Origin: Hymenobacter cavernae
GTDB lineage: Bacteria; Bacteroidota; Bacteroidia; Cytophagales; Hymenobacteraceae
Direction: 5' to 3'
Assembly: GCF_014641455.1 (NCBI RefSeq)
Contig: NZ_BMHT01000004.1
Location: 30,025 to 94,024 of the forward strand
Length of the DNA stretch: 64,000 nucleotides
Shown here: one piece after another, positions 59,776 through 64,000 of the stretch
How the letters are laid out: each line of letters starts with the position of its first letter
Numbering within the stretch: position 1 is the first letter of the stretch
The notes under the pieces: generated by a model
What the model saw: the letters and a program-made list of their open reading frames with translations, nothing else
What the model was told of the DNA's origin: nothing
Database searches by the model: none
Translations under genes and position numbers: made by a program

Positions 59776-61200
59776 TTATTCTTGCTTCAGGAGCTTCTGC
59801 CTCGTCGAACGACCATCCACTACAATTTCAAGCAAATAGATTCCTGTTGGTAGGATAAGAAGGTCGTCTAATGTAGCACTGCCACTTCCTAGCTCGTCGG
59901 TCCGGAAGAGATGCTGGTATAAAGGTCGCCCATCTATAGCCCATAGCCGGGCTTCAGCATGAGCCGCTCCACTTGGCAGTTGTAACTGCAACGTCTGTCG
60001 AAAGGGATTGGGAGTAATCAGAAGTGGTTGCCCTGTTGCCCTGCTCATCGACACTGTCACTACGGGGGAATAGGCGCTGCGACCATCCAGGTCGAGTTGG
60101 TGCAGGCGGTAATATACCAAACCTGTAGTCATTGGTCGGTGTTGGTAAGTATAGTCCGTATTAGTGGTTTTGTTGCCGGCTGCGACTACGCGGCCGACGG
60201 GTGTGAAGCTCCGACCATCCATACTGGCTTCCACCACGAATGCTTCTGAATTCAGTTCGCTTGCCGTGCGCCATGTGAGTTGCACTTGGCCGTCCACTTG
60301 GATGCGGCCGTTAAACGAGGTCAACTCCACAGGTAATACCGTTAAAGCACGCGTGTTATACGCAACAAACGCAACATCACTGTTTCCACTCAACTGAATC
60401 TGGAACGTAGCAATCCGGCTGTAATCACTGGCTGGAATGTTAAAAGTAGCAAAGTCAGCAGTCCATAAGCGCAAGTCTCGAGGTGTCTTGGTGAAGCCTG
60501 CTGCTAGAACCATCGGGTTCTGAGAAGCCTCGTAAAAGTCTGCGAGCCAACGCCCCACTACTGGAAAGTTACTGTCGTAAGTAACGGTCACGGACTTTCC
60601 AACTATTGCATCTGTCGCATCACGAAAGCTATACACGTCGGAAGAGCCCGCTGGATCGGCAAACTGCGTGATCAAAATGTCTGGTATACCATCGTTAATT
60701 GCCTTTGCTTGAACCTCACTCACGGGGAAAGTGAGCGTACCGGTGGGAATATTGGCGACCCCAGTCCCGAGATCCAGCCCTTGGGGGCCGTCAGTCAGAT
60801 AGCGGGCCAAATCCCGAACCGGTGGTGGATTACTGACACCATTATCTACTTTGTCATAGAGCTGACCCAATCCTATTTTGGTATTGCTCGTTGGGGCCGT
60901 GCTGATGGTTGCTACAGGCAGTGCCCGGTACTGACCCGGCGTGAAGGATATTCCGTTATTAGTTAGTCGTGCATCGCTAACCCCGGTCGAGTAGCGAACG
61001 TTGTTGGTGAGGAACGAAAGCAGGTAATGTGAGCTGTCCGGCTGAACACTGTTGGTGAATGTCGTGGCCGTACCCGCATTTGCACTGCGCCAATAGCCGT
61101 TGTACGTAGTTATCACTTCCGTTACATAGTTGACGCTTTGGGCTTGCACGGATAATGCCGCTGTCCAGGCCAATAGACTTAAGGTAGTCCTTCTTATCAT
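59776..61200 (-). CDS. Secreted T9SS cargo protein, 474 aa
   Basis: ATG 61200; signal peptide cut near residue 20 (ALSVQAQ). The body (about 25-290) has no recognised domain. A stalk follows (LPVELTSFNGRIQVDGQVQLTWRTASELNSEAFVVEAS, then YYRLHQLDLDGRSAYSPVV), as in many Cytophagales surface proteins. The C-terminus (ITPNPFRQTLQLQLPSG, LLILPTGIYLLEIVVDGRSTRQKLLKQE) is a T9SS type A sorting domain, of a different subtype from that of the 801-residue neighbour. Exported by T9SS; function unknown. Confidence 0.85.
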   Translation of the reverse strand: MIRRTTLSLLAWTAALSVQAQSVNYVTEVITTYNGYWRSANAGTATTFTNSVQPDSSHYLLSFLTNNVRYSTGVSDARLTNNGISFTPGQYRALPVATISTAPTSNTKIGLGQLYDKVDNGVSNPPPVRDLARYLTDGPQGLDLGTGVANIPTGTLTFPVSEVQAKAINDGIPDILITQFADPAGSSDVYSFRDATDAIVGKSVTVTYDSNFPVVGRWLADFYEASQNPMVLAAGFTKTPRDLRLWTADFATFNIPASDYSRIATFQIQLSGNSDVAFVAYNTRALTVLPVELTSFNGRIQVDGQVQLTWRTASELNSEAFVVEASMDGRSFTPVGRVVAAGNKTTNTDYTYQHRPMTTGLVYYRLHQLDLDGRSAYSPVVTVSMSRATGQPLLITPNPFRQTLQLQLPSGAAHAEARLWAIDGRPLYQHLFRTDELGSGSATLDDLLILPTGIYLLEIVVDGRSTRQKLLKQE

Positions 61201-61460
61201 AAGCTATTTTCCTAGCAGGAAGTAGATAAAATGTAGTAGATCGGCCAGGTGGAAGCTACTAGAGGCGAAGCGAATGTCGATCAGCTAGCTAATAAGGTGG
61301 GAAAAGGCTTCTACTTCAATAAAGTGCTCCAATAATAGACGGGACAAAAATAGTAGTACTAGCTATTTCTATTCTTTGGAAAAATTGTCTATTTACTTGG
61401 AAGTATACTTCCATCGACAGGCATGTAGCTAGGAAGTGTTAACAGTGAATAGCTTGCTTC

Positions 61461-61616
61461 ATGGAAATGATGCTAACCGAAGGGCAGTGGGCGCGGATTG
61501 CGCCGCTTTTACCGGGGCGGGAGGGCACGAGCGGGGGCCGCGGGCGTGACAACCGACAGTTTGTGGAGGCCGTGCTCTGGCTGGCGCGCAACGGGACCCA
61601 GTGGCTGTATATTCTT
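61461..61616 (+). pseudogene. Truncated IS5-type transposase, broken at the IS3 insertion
   Basis: From ATG 61461 (or 61470): MLTEGQWARIAPLLPGREG, then GRGRDNRQFVEAVLWLARN and GTQW, the start of an IS5/IS427-group transposase (DUF4096). The match ends at GTQW, about ten bases before the left end of the IS3 element. The right flank of the IS3 element does not clearly resume the frame, so this copy was probably damaged already. Confidence 0.8.
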
Positions 61617-61667
61617 TGAGGTGGTCTAGGTAAGGTGGACAGAAGAAGGACGTATCTTTCTTCTGCC

Positions 61668-61970
61668 ATGACTGCAAAAAAGAACGGGGCGTCGCCCGAT
61701 AAACGGCGTAAGTACGATGCAGCCTTCAAAGCCGAGGCTCTGCGCCTAGCCGAGGAAAGCCGCTCCACCCAAGCCGCCGCTCGTGAGTTAGGCATCAATC
61801 CCAAACTGCTCTATCGCTGGCAGCAGGAGCAAGTAGTGGCCGAGGTAGGCAGTGTGGAAGTGGCCCGTGATCCAGAGGTACGTGCTCTGCGCGCGGCTAA
61901 TAAACGGCTGACGCAAGAACTGGATATTTTAAAAAAAGCCTTGGTCATCTTCGGCCAGCCGACGTCGTGA
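61668..61970 (+). CDS. IS3-family transposase OrfA
   Basis: 100 residues from ATG 61668. Helix-turn-helix DNA-binding region (KRRKYDAAFKAEALRLAEES, TQAAARELGINPKLLYRWQ), then a leucine-zipper-like end (EVRALRAANKRLTQELDILKKAL). The slippery heptamer AAAAAAG (61932-61938) lies near its 3' end. The orfB frame is open from there, so a -1 ribosomal frameshift would make an OrfAB fusion transposase, as known for IS3 elements. Confidence 0.92.
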   Translation: MTAKKNGASPDKRRKYDAAFKAEALRLAEESRSTQAAARELGINPKLLYRWQQEQVVAEVGSVEVARDPEVRALRAANKRLTQELDILKKALVIFGQPTS

Positions 61971-62851
61971 GCGTGTACCAGTACATTGCGCAACACCAAG
62001 CGCGCGTGTCCGTCCGGCAACTCTGTTCCGTGTTGCGGGTAACCACCAGTGCTTACTATGCTTGGCGGGCCAAGATACGTCGGCTGACTGTTGTGCCGGC
62101 GTGGCAAGTAGCGGTGCGTCAGCTCTTTGCTCGACATGCCCGGCGCTATGGCACCCGTCGACTGCGGGTCGAATTGGCTGCGCAGGGGTACTCGGGAATC
62201 GGTCGCCGAGGCATGCGGCAGGTCCTGGCTGCTCACGGCTTACGGGCGCAGCAGCCCCGTTCGTTTGTCCCCCGCACCACCCACTCCGACCCGGCTGTGC
62301 GGGCTGCGCCCAACCGCCTGCTGGGGCAGCCAACTCCCACGGCCCCCAACCAGGTGTGGGTGGGCGATATTACGTATCTACCCAAACAGGGTGGTGGTTG
62401 GCTGTACTTAGCCACTTGGCTGGACCGCTATTCGCGCAAAGTCGTGGGCTGGGATGTGCGCGCGACCATGCCGGAAGACTTGGTCAGCGAAGCACTTCGA
62501 CGTGCTCTTGTAGTGCGGCGGCCAACAGCCGGGCTCGTGGTGCATTCTGACCAAGGTAGCCAATACGCAGCGACTCGCTTCAAGCACTTGCTAGCCTGCC
62601 ATGGGGCCGTGCAGAGTATGAGTCGACGAGGCAACTGCTACGATAACGCCCATGCTGAGTCGTTTTGGAGCCGACTGAAAACCGAACTGCTCGACGGTGG
62701 TAGTTTCGGTAGCTTAGCGGAAGCGCGGCTAGAAATTAGTCACTACATGGCCTACTACAATGCCGAACGGCGACATTCTGCCCTCGGCTACTTGGCTCCT
62801 AATCACTTCGAAACCCAACCAAAAACAACGTCCCAACTCTGTCCGGCTTAG
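61967..62851 (+). CDS. IS3-family transposase OrfB (DDE integrase)
   Basis: About 294 residues in the -1 frame relative to OrfA; a GTG at 61967 overlaps the OrfA stop (GTGA), but the main product is expected by frameshift. It has the HTH_21 region (HARRYGTRRLRVELAAQG), then the rve catalytic core with the three acids in VWVGDITYL, VVHSDQGSQYAA and NAHAESFWSRLKTE. YNAERRHSALGYLAP is the conserved end. It cuts and joins the IS ends. No inactivating change is seen. Confidence 0.93.
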   Translation: MSVYQYIAQHQARVSVRQLCSVLRVTTSAYYAWRAKIRRLTVVPAWQVAVRQLFARHARRYGTRRLRVELAAQGYSGIGRRGMRQVLAAHGLRAQQPRSFVPRTTHSDPAVRAAPNRLLGQPTPTAPNQVWVGDITYLPKQGGGWLYLATWLDRYSRKVVGWDVRATMPEDLVSEALRRALVVRRPTAGLVVHSDQGSQYAATRFKHLLACHGAVQSMSRRGNCYDNAHAESFWSRLKTELLDGGSFGSLAEARLEISHYMAYYNAERRHSALGYLAPNHFETQPKTTSQLCPA

Positions 62852-62864
62852 CTGGACCACCTCA

Positions 62865-63642
62865 CTTAGGTCTTTAGCCATATAGTTCAGGTCCTTTTCG
62901 GTGCCTCTGAAAAGACAGCAGGCTCTACAGGGACGGAATTATGACCTTAACCATAGTCCCATCTCCTGTAGAGCCTGTGCTTGCCAGTTCTGATTATTTC
63001 CTCTGCTATAGGTGCCAGTATATTCTCCTCTTATCAAAAGGCTTACTAGCTCGCTGCATGGTGCCTGGTAGGATATTATCCACCAGCTTACTAGGTGCAG
63101 CCCCGCTACTTACTAGCCATATTACTCTGCTGGGAGTGAATTTTCTTAAAGTAATAGACCCTGTACTTAATCAAACCATGTCACATTTCACAGTGTATTT
63201 GGTCGATATATTCTCTCCAGAGGAAACAGATTACGGCTTATTGCTGAACTTATATATATATTATAATGGTATAATATAAGTCACAATTAGCTAGCTCTAG
63301 ACCTTTTACCAGGGTAGGGAGTGCATTACTTTTGAGCTATAGAAACTCTTTTCCTCGTGCCATCTGCTTTGTTTTTCCTTACTCTTCTTCTTTGCTTCGT
63401 GGCAGATGCACGCGTTGATTCTTTAGCAACGCGTGCAATAGATTTCAGCCGAGGTTCTAAGAAGATTGGCAGACAGATAGGGGAAAGCCATGTAGCATTA
63501 CCGCCTGCCTCGTCGCAAGCTTGCTGATAGGTATGCCATCTTCAATTAGCCGTTCCTTATCCGTGGGTATAGAAAATGGAGCATCTTTAGCGGTGCCTAC
63601 TCGGGAGCTTGTAGCTTACATCCTCTCTGACACGGCAAACAG
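62865..63642. other. 778-bp stretch without a convincing gene
   Basis: Includes an inverted repeat AGGCTCTACAGG (62920-62931) with CCTGTAGAGCCT (62965-62976), which looks like a piece of another element. AT content rises near 63240. An open frame at 62941-63279 has no family likeness and is not called. Confidence 0.5.
62920..62976. repeat. Perfect 12-bp inverted repeat
   Basis: AGGCTCTACAGG and CCTGTAGAGCCT with a 33-base loop, 55 bases right of the IS3 element. Confidence 0.7.
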
Positions 63643-64000
63643 CTATTGCTTAACCACACGCAGGGTTTGCAAGCCCTGTGAAGTGCGAACTTGGAGTAGA
63701 TACATCCCAGCAGGTTGCGCGCTTAAGTCTAGCATGATGGCCCGAGAATCAGCATTTGCTAAGTGTGTAAAGCGCAACACTTCCTTACCAGCTATGTTCA
63801 TAACAGTTCCTTGGACAGCAGTGGCTTCAGAAGCGTTGAGGGTTATAGCAACAGGACCTGCACTAGGATTAGGTGCTACTGTAACAGCTAGCTCTATAGA
63901 TTTGCCATTCACAGCTACAGTCGGTGAAAGTGTTTCTGTGCCATCGGTGTCTACTTGACGTAGGCGGTAATAAGCCAAAGTGCTAGCTGGTTGGGAATCT
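63643..64000 (-). CDS. Right-truncated T9SS cargo protein, C-terminal part
   Basis: About 118 residues of the C-terminus are visible; the gene continues beyond the right edge. It shows the stalk end LAYYRLRQVDTDGTETLSPTVAV, then the Por sorting domain: VAPNPSAGPVAITLNASEATAVQGTVMNIAGKEVLRF and GMYLLQVRTSQGLQTLRVVKQ. It is close in sequence to the tail of the 801-residue protein at 56842 (same VVK/VIKQ ending), so the two may be paralogues. Exported by the type IX system. Confidence 0.85.
   Translation of the reverse strand, partial: DSQPASTLAYYRLRQVDTDGTETLSPTVAVNGKSIELAVTVAPNPSAGPVAITLNASEATAVQGTVMNIAGKEVLRFTHLANADSRAIMLDLSAQPAGMYLLQVRTSQGLQTLRVVKQ

Larger units (their letters stand above)
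61617..62864 (+). mobile_element. Complete IS3-family insertion sequence, about 1.25 kb
   Basis: Terminal inverted repeats TGAGGTGGTCTAGG (left) and the complement of GCTGGACCACCTCA (right). A 3-bp target duplication CTT flanks both ends (just before 61617 and at 62865-62867). It encodes OrfA and OrfB with a slippery A7G site. It looks intact and may still be mobile. Confidence 0.88.

Noticed and set aside
62941-63279. 112-codon open frame right of the IS3 element
   Set aside because: Its start lies in an inverted repeat, and the protein has no recognisable domain and an unlikely composition; treated as non-coding.
1-64000. tRNA, rRNA or replication origin
   Set aside because: I looked for TTCGA-loop/acceptor patterns, rRNA cores and DnaA-box clusters and saw none; weak single matches were not followed by the rest of the structure.

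Overview
The window reads as a chromosomal segment of a high-GC member of the Bacteroidota, most like Hymenobacter or a close relative in the Cytophagales. The signs are three secreted proteins (one cut off by the right edge) with Por-type (T9SS) C-terminal sorting domains, promoters of the Bacteroidota type (TTTG, about 19-20 bases, then TAnnTTTG or TAnnTTCG), no clear Shine-Dalgarno sequences, slipin/DUF1206/DUF2905/DUF2490 membrane proteins typical of the group, and many palindromic intergenic repeats. The genus is inferred, not proven.

Layout. 1-1770: left-truncated surface protein made of 250-residue PA14+PKD units. 1.9-7 kb: a small sugar-phosphate transferase, two small unknown proteins and an OmpR-type two-component pair. 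7-12.4 kb: beta-carbonic anhydrase, two medium-chain dehydrogenases and small membrane proteins. 12.4-23.4 kb: topoisomerase III, a PAS histidine kinase overlapping its response regulator, small membrane proteins, an SDR/DUF2867 protein, a GT39 glycosyltransferase and lysA.

23.5-36.7 kb is a sulfate assimilation locus on the plus strand. It starts with a SAM-I riboswitch and a 32-codon Cys/Met-rich leader ORF, followed by cysH (APS reductase type), cysD, cysN and cysJ. After a structured RNA leader come a TonB-dependent receptor, a DUF2490 protein, cysI, and a fusion of a siroheme-forming precorrin-2 dehydrogenase domain to a TauE/SafE permease. Sulfate is activated by CysDN, reduced by CysH and CysIJ, and the fusion gene links siroheme supply for CysI to sulfur-anion transport.

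36.7-47.8 kb is minus-strand: slipin, secreted class II cyclic-nucleotide phosphodiesterase, an AT-rich membrane protein, M28 peptidase, then a biotin cluster (bioB, bioF, bioD, bioA) ending in a beta-ketoacyl synthase, and a maltose acetyltransferase-like gene. 48.2-56.2 kb is a surface polysaccharide cluster (acyltransferase, two glycosyltransferases, flippase, polymerase-like protein). 56.2-64 kb holds three T9SS cargo proteins, two IS5-type transposase relics and one intact IS3-family element.

The strongest unexplained signals are: (1) the palindrome ACCTAGGT, which occurs about 39 times by my hand count when about one is expected by chance, is absent from the last 10 kb, and in genes sits almost always on Leu-Gly as CTA GGT; (2) the riboswitch plus CC-G-M-C-M leader ORF before cysH; (3) an unidentified structured leader before the TonB receptor; (4) the CysG-N/TauE fusion; (5) TGTAGCGCG palindromes that supply stop codons of neighbouring genes.
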